Assembly: GCF_023206395.1 (NCBI RefSeq)
Contig: NZ_CP066149.1
Span: forward strand, 2,604,001 to 2,668,000
DNA: 64,000 nucleotides
Direction: 5' to 3'
Source: Vibrio sp. ED004
GTDB taxonomy: Bacteria > Pseudomonadota > Gammaproteobacteria > Enterobacterales > Vibrionaceae
Shown here: one piece after another, positions 1 through 9,718 of the stretch
How positions within the stretch are numbered: the stretch's first letter is position 1
Layout of the letters: every line of letters starts with the position of its first letter
Notes under the pieces: generated by a model
The model's database searches: none
What the model saw: the letters and a program-made list of their open reading frames with translations, nothing else
Told to the model about the DNA's origin: nothing
Program-made: the position numbers and the translations under genes

Positions 1-822
1 ATGGACCAGCATCCAGAATCGGCGTTTCATATCGAGTGGTACATCTAGTGCTTTCACTCGGCCTGAATCAATCGCGCGCTGTGCCGCTAAACGCGATAAA
101 CAGGCAAAGCCCAGACCTGCAGAAACAGAGTTGATGATCGCTTCGGTGGTGTTGAGCTCAAATGATTCGTACCAGTGCTCGATACGCGGTGCAACGGCAC
201 GCAAGAAAAACTCACGTGTACCTGAGCCTGACTCGCGCAATATCCAATGGCTGTCTTCTAAATCATGCAGAGCAACTTTGTTTTGTGAAACGAGAGGGTG
301 TTGATTACTAACGATAATACACATCTCATCGCTACTGAACTGGCTAGATATCAATTCAGGGTGGAGTGTTTTTCCTTCAATTAGTGCGATATCCAGTTCA
401 TAATCCACCAACTTTTGGCATATCAGCGCACTGTTTGAAATGAACAAGCTCTGGTCTTGATGCTGAGTTCGTTCGCGAAAGCCAGACAGAATAAAGGGTG
501 CGACCTGATTACCAATTGTGTCACTCGCGCCAACCTTGAGATTGCCACTTAATGGTTGGTCGTCGCGGAACAAAACATCGATGCCTGCAGCTCTGTGAAG
601 TATCTCATCGGCCAAAGGAAGTAACTTTTGTCCCTCCTGATTGAGAATTAATCGGTTGTTGACCCGGTCAAATAGAGAGTGACCTAACTGTTTCTCCATT
701 TCGCCTAGTGCCATGCTGACCGCTGCTTTAGACAAAAACAGCGCTTCGGATGCGGCGGTAAGCGTCGAATGCTGGGTAATGGTGACAAACACTTTGAGTT
801 GTTTGATTGAGATATTAGCCAT
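1..822 (-). CDS. LysR-family transcriptional regulator, YeiE-like (3' end beyond window)
   Basis: I translated the minus strand: 274 codons are open from an ATG to the window edge without a stop, so the C-terminus is missing. The N-terminus has the LysR winged helix-turn-helix (residues about 4-63, including LTAASEALFLSKAAVSMAL), followed by a substrate-binding domain with the GSGTRE signature seen in CysB/YeiE-like members. It would be a cytoplasmic DNA-binding regulator with a small effector, probably a tetramer. It is transcribed away from the TehA-like transporter gene, the usual arrangement for a LysR protein and its target, so control of that transporter is likely but inferred. The similarity to E. 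coli YeiE is my own recognition; the ligand is unknown. Confidence 0.88.
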   Translation of the reverse strand, partial: MANISIKQLKVFVTITQHSTLTAASEALFLSKAAVSMALGEMEKQLGHSLFDRVNNRLILNQEGQKLLPLADEILHRAAGIDVLFRDDQPLSGNLKVGASDTIGNQVAPFILSGFRERTQHQDQSLFISNSALICQKLVDYELDIALIEGKTLHPELISSQFSSDEMCIIVSNQHPLVSQNKVALHDLEDSHWILRESGSGTREFFLRAVAPRIEHWYESFELNTTEAIINSVSAGLGFACLSRLAAQRAIDSGRVKALDVPLDMKRRFWMLVH

Positions 823-858
823 CAGGTTCCTAGTTTTGCGCTGCTGGTGGAAAGGGTT

Positions 859-875
859 GTTCAGTATTGATGAAC
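859..875. promoter_or_regulatory. Candidate LysR-type operator in the divergent lysR/tehA promoter region
   Basis: A perfect dyad GTTCA-N7-TGAAC lies 37 bp upstream of the LysR start and contains the T-N11-A pattern typical of LysR binding sites. An AT-rich block TTATATATAA follows at 881-890 and could be a promoter -10 region for either gene. The position is right for autoregulation plus control of the divergent transporter. The dyad is seen directly; the function is inferred. Confidence 0.4.
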
Positions 876-982
876 ACTTGTTATATATAATTGGATATTG
901 TTTAACGAAGCGCAAGCGTATTATGGCTTCAACAAGCTGATGAGTTCACAAGTTTAGTGAATTAAGTTTAAGAGAGGCTGAC

Positions 983-1978
983 ATGATTCAACGTATTAAA
1001 TATAGATTAACAGGAGCTCCAACACCCATGGCAGGGTTAGCACTAGCAATCGCAAGCTTAGGTTGGTGCTGGGATGGCGTTTTAGTCGCACAAGGTATTT
1101 TGCACACTTCTGGCTTAGTGCAGTGGATCAGTGCGGGTATTGCAGCGGTATTGCTTCTTGTTTTGGCTGTGAAATTTTTGATTCATGGCCACCTATTGCG
1201 TGAAGATCTTGCTCACCCTGTTGTCGGCAGTGTGGTACCAACATTTGCTATGGGGTGCATGGTGGTATCTGCGTCTTTGGCGCCAATCTCTCAATTCTTA
1301 CAAGAAGCGATGTGGTTGGCATCTGTGGCTTTGCACGTTGTATTTCTAGTGAGCTTTTTGTACCACAGAGCTAAAAACTTTGAGATTCACCACATGGTGC
1401 CAAGTTGGTTTGTGCCACCGATCGGTATTATCGTAGCTGACGTTTCTTTCTCTGGTAATCCAGTTTTAGAGCCAGTAGCGAACGCGACTTTGGTATTCGG
1501 TTTATTGGTTTACGCTGTGATGTTACCACTGATGGTTTACCGCTTGATCTTCTCTCACGAAGTGCCAGATGCAGCAAAACCAACGATTGCGATTATGGCA
1601 GCACCAGCGAGCCTATCTTTGGCGGGTTACTTAACCGTTACTGCTAGCCCTTCACCAGTGATCATTGGTTTATTATTTGGTATTGCAGTGTTGATGACGT
1701 TTATTATCTACATCGCGTTTTTCAAACTACTTCGTCTGCCATTCAGCCCAGGCTATGCAGCGTTTACTTTCCCAATCGTGATTGGTGCAACAGCGTTATT
1801 TAAATTGGCGGCTTGGATGCAAGTACAAGGTGTTGAAGCGCACTACATCAGCCAAGTGTTCAATCTAGCGTACCTAGAACTCATAGTGGCAACCTTCGTC
1901 GTTGGTTATGTCGCTGTTCGTTACTACATGAACTACAAACCTCATCGTGTTTTAAGTGCGGTAGCCGGCAGATTGTAA
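983..1978 (+). CDS. TDT/TehA-family (SLAC1-like) membrane transporter
   Basis: The 331-residue product is almost entirely hydrophobic, with about ten predicted membrane segments and a short cytoplasmic N-terminus, matching the tellurite-resistance/dicarboxylate transporter (TDT) family that includes E. coli TehA and plant SLAC1 anion channels. Residues near LTGAPTPMAGLALAIASLG correspond to the first conserved helix. It should sit in the inner membrane and pass small anions. Family members have been linked to tellurite resistance, sulfite or C4-dicarboxylate export, and the sequence alone does not decide the substrate. The start has AGAGAGG upstream at good spacing. The divergent YeiE-like regulator is its probable controller. 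Confidence 0.82.
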   Translation: MIQRIKYRLTGAPTPMAGLALAIASLGWCWDGVLVAQGILHTSGLVQWISAGIAAVLLLVLAVKFLIHGHLLREDLAHPVVGSVVPTFAMGCMVVSASLAPISQFLQEAMWLASVALHVVFLVSFLYHRAKNFEIHHMVPSWFVPPIGIIVADVSFSGNPVLEPVANATLVFGLLVYAVMLPLMVYRLIFSHEVPDAAKPTIAIMAAPASLSLAGYLTVTASPSPVIIGLLFGIAVLMTFIIYIAFFKLLRLPFSPGYAAFTFPIVIGATALFKLAAWMQVQGVEAHYISQVFNLAYLELIVATFVVGYVAVRYYMNYKPHRVLSAVAGRL

Positions 1979-2105
1979 AGGGCAATAGTTCAAAAGATAA
2001 ACGGACCTTAAGCTTTCGGTATTTCATAAGCTTATATTCCTCATCCAAACTCAGCACTTATGCTAATCTGGCAGTATATTGTGGCAAGATTAGCGTGAGT
2101 GCACT

Positions 2106-5100
2106 TTGTTTACTGTTTACCATTCCAATAAAGTTGATACTTTAAAAATTCTTCTCGTTCACTTGATCAAAAGTGACCCTTTAGCCAATCCTTTCGAAAA
2201 AGAGCAGATTCTGGTTCAGAGCCCGGGTATGTCTCAATGGCTTAAGATGGAACTCGCCAAAGAATTTGGTGTAGCAGCAAATATCGATTTTCCTCTTCCA
2301 GCAACATTCATTTGGGATATGTTTACCCAAGTGCTTCCTGATGTACCTAAACGCAGTGCTTTTAACAAAGAAGCGATGACGTGGAAGCTGATGAGTTTGC
2401 TACCCGCGAAACTTGGCCACCCTGATTTCTTACCCCTACAGCGCTATCTTGAAAACGACGAAGATGATTCAAAGCTGTATCAATTAGCTGAGAAAATTGC
2501 CGATATCTTTGATGGCTACTTGGTATACCGACCTGAGTGGATGGCGATGTGGGAAGCGGGAGAGCCCGTTACAGAGTTGATTGATAGTGAAGGGCAGCAA
2601 GAACACCCTTGGCAGCCGATTTTGTGGAAGGCACTCTATGATCAAACGCTGTCTCAAGGTCAATCAAAGTATCACCGTGGTAATTTGTATCACGACTTCA
2701 TTGAAGCGTTAGCTAATCAACAAGGCCAGTTACAACACCTGCCGAAACGTCTGTTTGTATTTGGTATTTCGTCGCTGCCTCCTCGCTACATGGATGCTTT
2801 GAAAGCACTTGGCGAACAGATTGATGTCCACCTGATGTTTACTAACCCTTGTCAGCATTACTGGGGCGACATCCGCGACCGTAAGTACTTGGCAAGAGTT
2901 GAAGCGCAGCGTCGCAAGCAGTTTGCATTGGTTGATGGTTTACCTCAGCTAGAAGGTGAAGTATCACCATTGAAAGATGGCATTGAAGCGAATGTCGAAG
3001 ATGAACTACATACCAGCCAAGCGGTTGGCAATAGCTTGCTTGCGTCTATGGGTAAGCTGGGCAGAGATAACCTGTTCTTACTGTCTCAATCAGACAGTGA
3101 AGAGCACGAGTTCTTTATTGATGTTGAGAGAGACAGTCTGCTGCATCAACTGCAAGCCGATATTCTCCAGTTAGAAGAACATCAAGATGATCACATCTTA
3201 GATTCCAGCAACCACAAACAAGTGGTTGAACTGGGTGATCGCTCGTTGACTGTGCATGCTTGTCACAGCCCAATGCGCGAGGTGGAAGTTCTTCATGACC
3301 AGCTATTGGCGATGTTTGATGCCGATCCGACACTAAAACCACGCGATATCATCGTAATGGTGTCTGACATTAATGCTTATAGCCCAGCGATTCAGGCTGT
3401 ATTTGGTAATGCTCCGGGCGAGCGTTATATCCCTTACTCGATCTCTGATAGAACCGCAGACCAAGAAAGCCCAATTCTGACCGCCTTCATGCAGTTGGTC
3501 GCGCTACCGAATACGCGCTGCTTAGCCTCTGAGTTGCTAGAACTATTAGAAATTCCTGCGATGATGGCACGCTTTGGTATTGATGAATTCCAATTTGAGC
3601 AAGCCAAGCAATGGGTTGAAGAAGCGGGCATTCGTTGGGGTGTTGACGCTTCAACGGCGACAGAATTTGATCTACCTGCGACCAAGCAAAACACTTGGCT
3701 ATTCGGTATCCAGCGCATGCTCTTAGGCTATGCGATGTCGGATTCCGCAGGTTTGTTTGAAACCGAACACTCTCCGATTGCTGCTTATAACGAAGTTCAA
3801 GGCATTAACGCCGAACTTGCTGGTAAGTTAGCGCACTTTATCGATCGCATTGCTCATTACCGTCAACGCTTAACTGAAACACAACCTATCGATATGTGGC
3901 GTGAAACCTTGCTGCAAATGATTGATGATTTCTTTGCGGTTGAGCTAGAAGGTGAGGTGGTGCTTAAGTCGATTCGTGATGCACTTTCGCAACTGAACGA
4001 ACAGCTTGATGATGCCTTGTACGAACAAGAACTGTCGCCAAGCATTATCTACCAGTACCTCAATAATAAGTTATCTGGCGCGCGCATTAGCCAGCGCTTC
4101 TTAGCTGGCCAAGTTAACTTTTGTACCTTGATGCCGATGCGTTCTATTCCGTTCAAAACCGTCTGTTTGTTAGGCATGAATGATGGTGTTTACCCTCGCT
4201 CAATGCCGCCAGAAGGTTTTGATCTAATGAACGGACGCACACGACCTGGCGATCGTTCTCGCCGTGATGATGACCGCTACCTATTCTTAGAGGCGATGTT
4301 GTCAGCGCAAGAATGTTTATACATCAGCTATGTCGGCCGCTCGATTCAAGATAATACCGAGCGAGTGCCGTCGGTATTGGTTTCAGAGTTGATCGAGTAC
4401 TGCCAGCAGAACTACTGCTTAAGTGAAGACCAAGCGTTGCCAAGCGATGATTCTGGTATCAACCTGACTCAAGCGATCAGCTTTGAACACACCATGACAC
4501 CGTTCAGCCCTGCTGCGTTTACTCAAGGTGATGCGAGCCATGTGCTGAGTTACGCCAAAGAGTGGCTTCCAGCGGCTAACCGTTCCGGTGAACGCAGTGG
4601 TGAATTCAATCGTGCATTGGATGACTATTTGTTGGGTGCGACGTACCCGTTAGAACTCGATTTGGTTGAATTACAGCGTTTTTGGCGTTTGCCAGTGCAG
4701 TACTTCTTTAATCGCCGTCTAAAAGTGGTGTTTGAGCCGCCACTTCCTGTGATGGAAGACGATGAGCCATTTGTACTTAATGGTTTAGAGAGTTTCCAAC
4801 TTAAGGATGCTTTGCTGCAAGTGTTACTGGACCACCCTGAAGGCGCAGACGAAGCCGTTCGATTGTTTGTCTCTGAGCAAAAAGCACAGGGTCGTTTACC
4901 GGTCGGCGCCTTTGGTGATATCGAATTTGAAACCAACCGTGTTCAAGCGGAAGACTTAGCCAAAGAGATTCGATTTGTGAGCGGATCACCGCAACAAGAT
5001 CTCGAAGTGAATATCGAATTTGATGTGTTAGGCGAAGGCAAACCTGTTCGTTTGATGGGTTGGTTAACTCAAAACTATCAATCAGGTCTAGTGCGTTTCC

Positions 5101-5582
5101 GTAGCGGTAAAATACGCTCTCAAGATTATTTGGCCGCGTGGATTGATCATCTATGTTGTGCAGTGATGGGGCACGGAAAAACGACCCATATTATTGGCTA
5201 CGACAGAAAAGAGGGCGTGGTTCACCAAACGCTACAACCTATCGGCGATGCGCAGCAGGCGAAGAGCTTGTTGGCTGAATTAGTGCGACTGTTTTATCAA
5301 GGCATGACTGCACCATTGCCTTATTTTCCGAAAACCGCATTGGCTGGTGTTGAAGCGGGCTTTAGTCGTGGTAAGTGGGTCGATGACGAAGAAAAGTCAC
5401 TTAAGAAAATGGCTGATACCTTTAATGACAGCTTCGCCTTTACGGGCGAGGGCAGAGATACTTACATCTCTCGAATTTGGCCTAAGTGGGATGATGAACT
5501 GGCTGCTGAGTCGCGTATGTATTCAACGCTTGTGTTACAGGCCACAAGACTTGCCGCTGCCGATCTTGAAGATCAGGAATAA
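2106..5582 (+). CDS. recC: RecBCD exonuclease V, RecC (gamma) subunit
   Basis: RecC scans for Chi and splits the DNA strands in the RecBCD helicase-nuclease that repairs double-strand breaks and degrades foreign linear DNA. The 1158-residue product matches E. coli RecC (about 1122) throughout. The N-terminus FTVYHSN aligns with the E. coli start, and the block QSPGMSQWLKMELAKEFG (about residues 38-56) and the inactive helicase-like motif near residues 677-698 (ending LLGMNDGVYPR) are conserved. The only start that reproduces the family N-terminus is a TTG; no in-frame ATG or GTG fits and the ribosome site is weak, suggesting low expression. recB follows after an unusually long gap. Confidence 0.96.
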   Translation: MFTVYHSNKVDTLKILLVHLIKSDPLANPFEKEQILVQSPGMSQWLKMELAKEFGVAANIDFPLPATFIWDMFTQVLPDVPKRSAFNKEAMTWKLMSLLPAKLGHPDFLPLQRYLENDEDDSKLYQLAEKIADIFDGYLVYRPEWMAMWEAGEPVTELIDSEGQQEHPWQPILWKALYDQTLSQGQSKYHRGNLYHDFIEALANQQGQLQHLPKRLFVFGISSLPPRYMDALKALGEQIDVHLMFTNPCQHYWGDIRDRKYLARVEAQRRKQFALVDGLPQLEGEVSPLKDGIEANVEDELHTSQAVGNSLLASMGKLGRDNLFLLSQSDSEEHEFFIDVERDSLLHQLQADILQLEEHQDDHILDSSNHKQVVELGDRSLTVHACHSPMREVEVLHDQLLAMFDADPTLKPRDIIVMVSDINAYSPAIQAVFGNAPGERYIPYSISDRTADQESPILTAFMQLVALPNTRCLASELLELLEIPAMMARFGIDEFQFEQAKQWVEEAGIRWGVDASTATEFDLPATKQNTWLFGIQRMLLGYAMSDSAGLFETEHSPIAAYNEVQGINAELAGKLAHFIDRIAHYRQRLTETQPIDMWRETLLQMIDDFFAVELEGEVVLKSIRDALSQLNEQLDDALYEQELSPSIIYQYLNNKLSGARISQRFLAGQVNFCTLMPMRSIPFKTVCLLGMNDGVYPRSMPPEGFDLMNGRTRPGDRSRRDDDRYLFLEAMLSAQECLYISYVGRSIQDNTERVPSVLVSELIEYCQQNYCLSEDQALPSDDSGINLTQAISFEHTMTPFSPAAFTQGDASHVLSYAKEWLPAANRSGERSGEFNRALDDYLLGATYPLELDLVELQRFWRLPVQYFFNRRLKVVFEPPLPVMEDDEPFVLNGLESFQLKDALLQVLLDHPEGADEAVRLFVSEQKAQGRLPVGAFGDIEFETNRVQAEDLAKEIRFVSGSPQQDLEVNIEFDVLGEGKPVRLMGWLTQNYQSGLVRFRSGKIRSQDYLAAWIDHLCCAVMGHGKTTHIIGYDRKEGVVHQTLQPIGDAQQAKSLLAELVRLFYQGMTAPLPYFPKTALAGVEAGFSRGKWVDDEEKSLKKMADTFNDSFAFTGEGRDTYISRIWPKWDDELAAESRMYSTLVLQATRLAAADLEDQE

Positions 5583-6043
5583 TCGGCAGTGATCAGCAAG
5601 ATCGCCAATGATACTAACGTCAAAGAGATGTGCTTGAATAAAGGCATGGAAAATAAAGAGTTAGATGTAAATTTGGAGTGCTTGACTTATCAAAAGGTTA
5701 GAGATAATCGAGGTATAAGTTTAGTAAAAGTGATAGATAGTGACTTGCGGGAAGTCAGGGTACAGGAAATAAAGTGGCCGCCAGTAAATCATTATTAGTG
5801 TAGGGCGTTCGCTGTACGGCCACAGGTCAGAGGGACCATTATTCTGTGGTTCAAAGTAACGCATGAGTATAAAACTCGAATCGCGCTCCTGAACTCGTGG
5901 GCGCATAGTAGCGAGGCGATCTGAATTGATCCGTGAGAGAGATCGCACTAACTATTAACAAATCAGCGTAGGACGTAAATTGAATGACGTTTTCCACGCT
6001 AGGTCACATTTGTAACAACACATTTATCAGAAGGCAGTAAGGC
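5583..6043. other. 461-bp recC-recB spacer rich in inverted repeats; no convincing gene
   Basis: No ORF here has both a ribosome site and recognisable content. The section 5774-5946 holds several dyads: GTGGCCG (5774-5780) with CGGCCAC (5817-5823); CCACAG (5820-5825) with CTGTGG (5844-5849), enclosing GGTC/GACC; a bulged GCGCTCC/GGGCGC pair near 5884-5904; and GCGATCT (5916-5922) with AGATCGC (5940-5946). In E. coli this place between recC and recB is occupied by ptrA, which is absent. The stretch could be a structured leader or small RNA, or a decayed or repeated palindromic element. A reasonable ribosome site for recB (GAAGGCAG) lies at its right end. Confidence 0.5.
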
Positions 6044-9000
6044 ATGACGACCACAAGCAGTGTTCAGGTAATCGCTCCACAGACACTCGATACCATGACG
6101 TTTCCACTTCATGGCGCGCGTTTAATTGAAGCATCGGCGGGTACTGGTAAAACATTCACCATTGCTGGCTTGTACTTACGCCTACTGCTCGGACATGGTA
6201 CGGCAGCACCACAAGGTGAGCTCGCGGAAGCTACGCGACATCATGAGCCGCTAACCGTAGACCAAATTTTGGTGGTGACCTTTACTGAAGCAGCAACGGC
6301 AGAGCTACGTGATCGTATTCGCGCGCGAATCCATGATGCACGCATTGCGTTTGCTCGCGGGCAAAGTGACGACCCAGTAATTGCTCCTTTGTTACAAGCT
6401 ATCGATGATCATGCTGGCGCGGCGAAAACTCTGCTCAATGCTGAAAGGCAAATGGATGAAGCGGCGGTCTACACCATTCATGGCTTCTGTCAGAGAATGT
6501 TGACTCAGAATGCCTTCGAGTCTGGAAGCCGTTTTGATAATGAATTTGTGACCGATGAAAGCCATCTGAAAGCACAAGTGGTTGCCGACTATTGGCGTAA
6601 ACAGTTTTATCCGTTGCCCATTCAACTTGCAGGTGAGGTGCGAAATATTTGGGGCTCTCCCGCTTCGTTATTGGCTGACGTAAATCGCTATCTGACGGGG
6701 TCTCCGCTGAAATTGACGGTAGATGCGATGTCGGGTGACTTGCAAACTCTGCACAATCAAAACTTAGATAAAGTGAAGCAGCTTAAAGCGTTGTGGTGTG
6801 AATCCGAAGCGGACTTTTTGGCTCTGATTTCAGGTTCAGATGTGAACAAGCGCAGCTACACCAAGAAGTCTTTGCCTACTTGGTTAGAAGCGGTAACAGC
6901 ATGGGCACAGAGCGACACTCATGATTACCAGTTTCCAGATAAATTAGAGAAGTTCTCTCAAGCAACCCTAATTGAAAAAACACCAAAAGGCACCGCACCT
7001 CAGCATGCCGTTTTCGAAGCGATTGAAGATTTCTTAAATCACCCAGCCGACTTGAAAGCCCCATTGTTGGCGCATGCGATTACTCACTGTCGAACTATGC
7101 TAGCCAAGGCGAAACAGCAAAAGCAGTGGCTATCATTTGATGACTTGTTGACCCAGTTATCTGCGTCGATTGATGTCGATGAGCAATCCTTGCTGGTGGA
7201 AAGAATTCGCACACTCTACCCAGTTGCGATGATCGATGAATTCCAAGATACCGACCCGCTGCAATACAGTATTTTTAGCCGAATCTATCTCGATAACCCG
7301 CAGTGCGGCTTGTTTATGATCGGTGACCCGAAGCAGGCTATTTATGGCTTCCGTGGCGCAGATATCTTTACCTATATCAAGGCGAGAAACCAAGTTAGTG
7401 CTCACTACACCTTAGGCACTAACTGGCGTTCAAGTGCCGATATGGTCAGTGCAGTAAACCAAGTGTTTATGAATTCGGACAGTCCGTTTATCTACGACCA
7501 AGACATTCCATTTTTGCCTGTTGCTGCGAGTCCATCGGCCGATAAACGGCAATGGGTGATGAACGGAGAAACTCAGCGCGCACTTACCTTTTGGCTGCAA
7601 GAGGCTGAAGACAAGCCGTTACCAAAGGGTGAATATCATAAGGCGATGGCTGAGGCGACGGCGAGTCAAATTCAAACCATTCTGACCGCTTCTCAAAACC
7701 AGCAAGCTTATTTTGATAACGGCAAAAAACAACATGCCGTGAATGCGGGTGATATTGCTGTCTTGGTTCGAACCGGCAGTGAAGGCCGTCTAATCAAGAA
7801 CGCTCTGTCTGAACAGGGTATCGCGAGTGTGTATTTGTCGAACCGAGACAGTGTGTTCACCAGCTTAGTCGCACAAGATATTCAACGCCTGCTACAAGCG
7901 GTACTGACACCTGAAAATGATCGTGCATTGCGCGCGAGTTTAGCCTCTGAGCTGTTTGCTCTGGATGCGGCATCATTGGATGAACTCAACAACGATGAAG
8001 TGGTGTGGGAAAACGTCGTTAACGAATTTCGTGAGTATCGTAAGTTGTGGCTACAGCGTGGCGTGCTGCCAATGCTGCGCAGCGTGATTAGCAAGCGACA
8101 TCTCGCGGAACGCTTGCTGGAAGAAGAAAATGGTGAGCGCTCACTTACTGATTTGATGCACATAGGCGAATTGCTGCAACAGGCAAGACAAGAGCTTGAT
8201 AGCGATTATGGCTTGCTGCGCTGGTTAGCAGAAGCGATCTCAGATGCGCAAAATGGTCTAGGCGGCAGTGAAGACGACATTCAACGTCTTGAATCAGAGA
8301 GAAACTTGGTTCAAATCGTTACCATTCATAAGTCGAAAGGTTTGGAATATGACTTAGTATTTCTGCCATTTGTCGCGAGTTATCGAGAAGCGAGTGAAGG
8401 CAAATTCTACGATCATGATTCAGATACCACAGTACTGGATATTACAGGTAGTGACAGTGCCTTAGCTCAAGCGGATAAAGAGCGATTGGCGGAAGATCTA
8501 CGCCTGATTTATGTAGCTCTGACTCGTGCAGTTTATGGCTGTTTTATTGGTATGGCGCCACTGCGTAAAGGGCGTTCAACCAAAGAACCGACAGGCGTGC
8601 ATTTGAGTGCGATGGGCTACTTGGTTCAAAATGGTCAAGAGCAGGGTATTGCCGAATTGCATCAAGCTCTAGCGGCAATTGAAGGCAAAAATTCAAGTGT
8701 GCTGTTAGCCGAAACACCAACCGCTCACGAGCAAGTGTTTGTACAAACAGAGCAAGTGAGTGAAGACTTACATGCTAATGAACTCAAGGCTTCAATCGAC
8801 CGAGCTTGGCGAATCACCAGCTACTCGGGGCTTGTAAAGCAAGGCAGTCACGGTGCGAGTCATGACGCGACTATTGAGGTGTCTGGCTTTGATATTGACT
8901 CGGCTGATGAACAGGATGAGTCTGAGTTGATTGAACCTGAACGCTCTATCTTTACGTTCCCACGTGGTGCTCGCCCAGGTACTTTCTTGCACACCTTGTT

Positions 9001-9718
9001 TGAGGATGTTGAGTTTACCGAGCCAGCAACCAGCGAACATAACACGCAAGTAATTACTCACTTATTAGAGTCTGAACAATACGAACTAGAGTGGCTACCT
9101 GTGCTTCAGCAACTGGTCGATACCGTTCTTAACACAGCATTGGATGGCAAGAACTTAAAGCTAAGTGAGAAAGATTCGACGCAACGCTTAGTTGAGATGG
9201 AGTTCTTACTACCGATCGAAGTATTGGCCGCATCTGAACTGAATCAAACCATTCAATATCATGATCCATTATCGGCCAAAGCGGGCGACCTAGGTTTCCA
9301 AACTGTGCAAGGTATGCTGAAAGGCTTCATCGATTTAGTGTTCGAGCATCAAGGTAAATACTATGTACTTGACTGGAAATCGAATCATTTAGGTGATGAT
9401 GTTGCCGTCTACCATGGTGAGGCATTGAAATCGGCGATGGCCGACCACCGTTATGACCTGCAATATCAAATTTATGCATTGGCGCTGCACCGTTTCTTAC
9501 GTAGTCGTGTTGCGAATTACAGCTATGAACAACATTTTGGTGGTGTTTATTACTTGTTCTTGCGAGGCATGGACGGCCAATCTCAGCAGGGCATTTTCTC
9601 GGCTAAACCAACACTGGCGTTACTTGATGAAATGGATCAATTGATTGACGGTAAAGTGATAGACAGACGTTCAGCACAACTGAATGACGATGAAACTGGA
9701 CAGATGGGGCTTTTATAA
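6044..9718 (+). CDS. recB: RecBCD exonuclease V, RecB (beta) subunit
   Basis: RecB is the 3'-5' helicase and the only nuclease of RecBCD, and loads RecA after Chi. The 1224-residue product has the UvrD/Rep order: Walker A ASAGTGKT (residues 30-37), motif II IDEFQDTD (about 396), GDPKQAIYGFRG (about 426), motif V VTIHKSKGLEYD (about 758) and motif VI YVALTRA (about 822). The C-terminal nuclease domain keeps its metal ligands in GFIDLVF and LDWKSN (about 1094-1112), corresponding to E. coli D1067, D1080 and K1082, so nuclease activity is expected. Its stop codon overlaps the recD start by one base, indicating translational coupling and equal subunit dosage. Confidence 0.97.
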   Translation: MTTTSSVQVIAPQTLDTMTFPLHGARLIEASAGTGKTFTIAGLYLRLLLGHGTAAPQGELAEATRHHEPLTVDQILVVTFTEAATAELRDRIRARIHDARIAFARGQSDDPVIAPLLQAIDDHAGAAKTLLNAERQMDEAAVYTIHGFCQRMLTQNAFESGSRFDNEFVTDESHLKAQVVADYWRKQFYPLPIQLAGEVRNIWGSPASLLADVNRYLTGSPLKLTVDAMSGDLQTLHNQNLDKVKQLKALWCESEADFLALISGSDVNKRSYTKKSLPTWLEAVTAWAQSDTHDYQFPDKLEKFSQATLIEKTPKGTAPQHAVFEAIEDFLNHPADLKAPLLAHAITHCRTMLAKAKQQKQWLSFDDLLTQLSASIDVDEQSLLVERIRTLYPVAMIDEFQDTDPLQYSIFSRIYLDNPQCGLFMIGDPKQAIYGFRGADIFTYIKARNQVSAHYTLGTNWRSSADMVSAVNQVFMNSDSPFIYDQDIPFLPVAASPSADKRQWVMNGETQRALTFWLQEAEDKPLPKGEYHKAMAEATASQIQTILTASQNQQAYFDNGKKQHAVNAGDIAVLVRTGSEGRLIKNALSEQGIASVYLSNRDSVFTSLVAQDIQRLLQAVLTPENDRALRASLASELFALDAASLDELNNDEVVWENVVNEFREYRKLWLQRGVLPMLRSVISKRHLAERLLEEENGERSLTDLMHIGELLQQARQELDSDYGLLRWLAEAISDAQNGLGGSEDDIQRLESERNLVQIVTIHKSKGLEYDLVFLPFVASYREASEGKFYDHDSDTTVLDITGSDSALAQADKERLAEDLRLIYVALTRAVYGCFIGMAPLRKGRSTKEPTGVHLSAMGYLVQNGQEQGIAELHQALAAIEGKNSSVLLAETPTAHEQVFVQTEQVSEDLHANELKASIDRAWRITSYSGLVKQGSHGASHDATIEVSGFDIDSADEQDESELIEPERSIFTFPRGARPGTFLHTLFEDVEFTEPATSEHNTQVITHLLESEQYELEWLPVLQQLVDTVLNTALDGKNLKLSEKDSTQRLVEMEFLLPIEVLAASELNQTIQYHDPLSAKAGDLGFQTVQGMLKGFIDLVFEHQGKYYVLDWKSNHLGDDVAVYHGEALKSAMADHRYDLQYQIYALALHRFLRSRVANYSYEQHFGGVYYLFLRGMDGQSQQGIFSAKPTLALLDEMDQLIDGKVIDRRSAQLNDDETGQMGLL

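Noticed and set aside
2009..2034. TAAGCTT...AAGCTTA hairpin after the TehA-like gene
   Set aside because: The 7-bp stem has a 12-nt loop and no T-tract, so a terminator cannot be supported.
5589..5798. 69-codon plus-strand ORF with GTG start in the recC-recB spacer
   Set aside because: The start follows the recC stop without a ribosome site and the product has no recognisable content; the area is better described as spacer.
5721..5948. 75-codon minus-strand ORF opposite the dyad-rich section
   Set aside because: It has a varied composition and cannot be excluded, but there is no ribosome site I trust and it is entangled with the inverted repeats that explain the sequence better.
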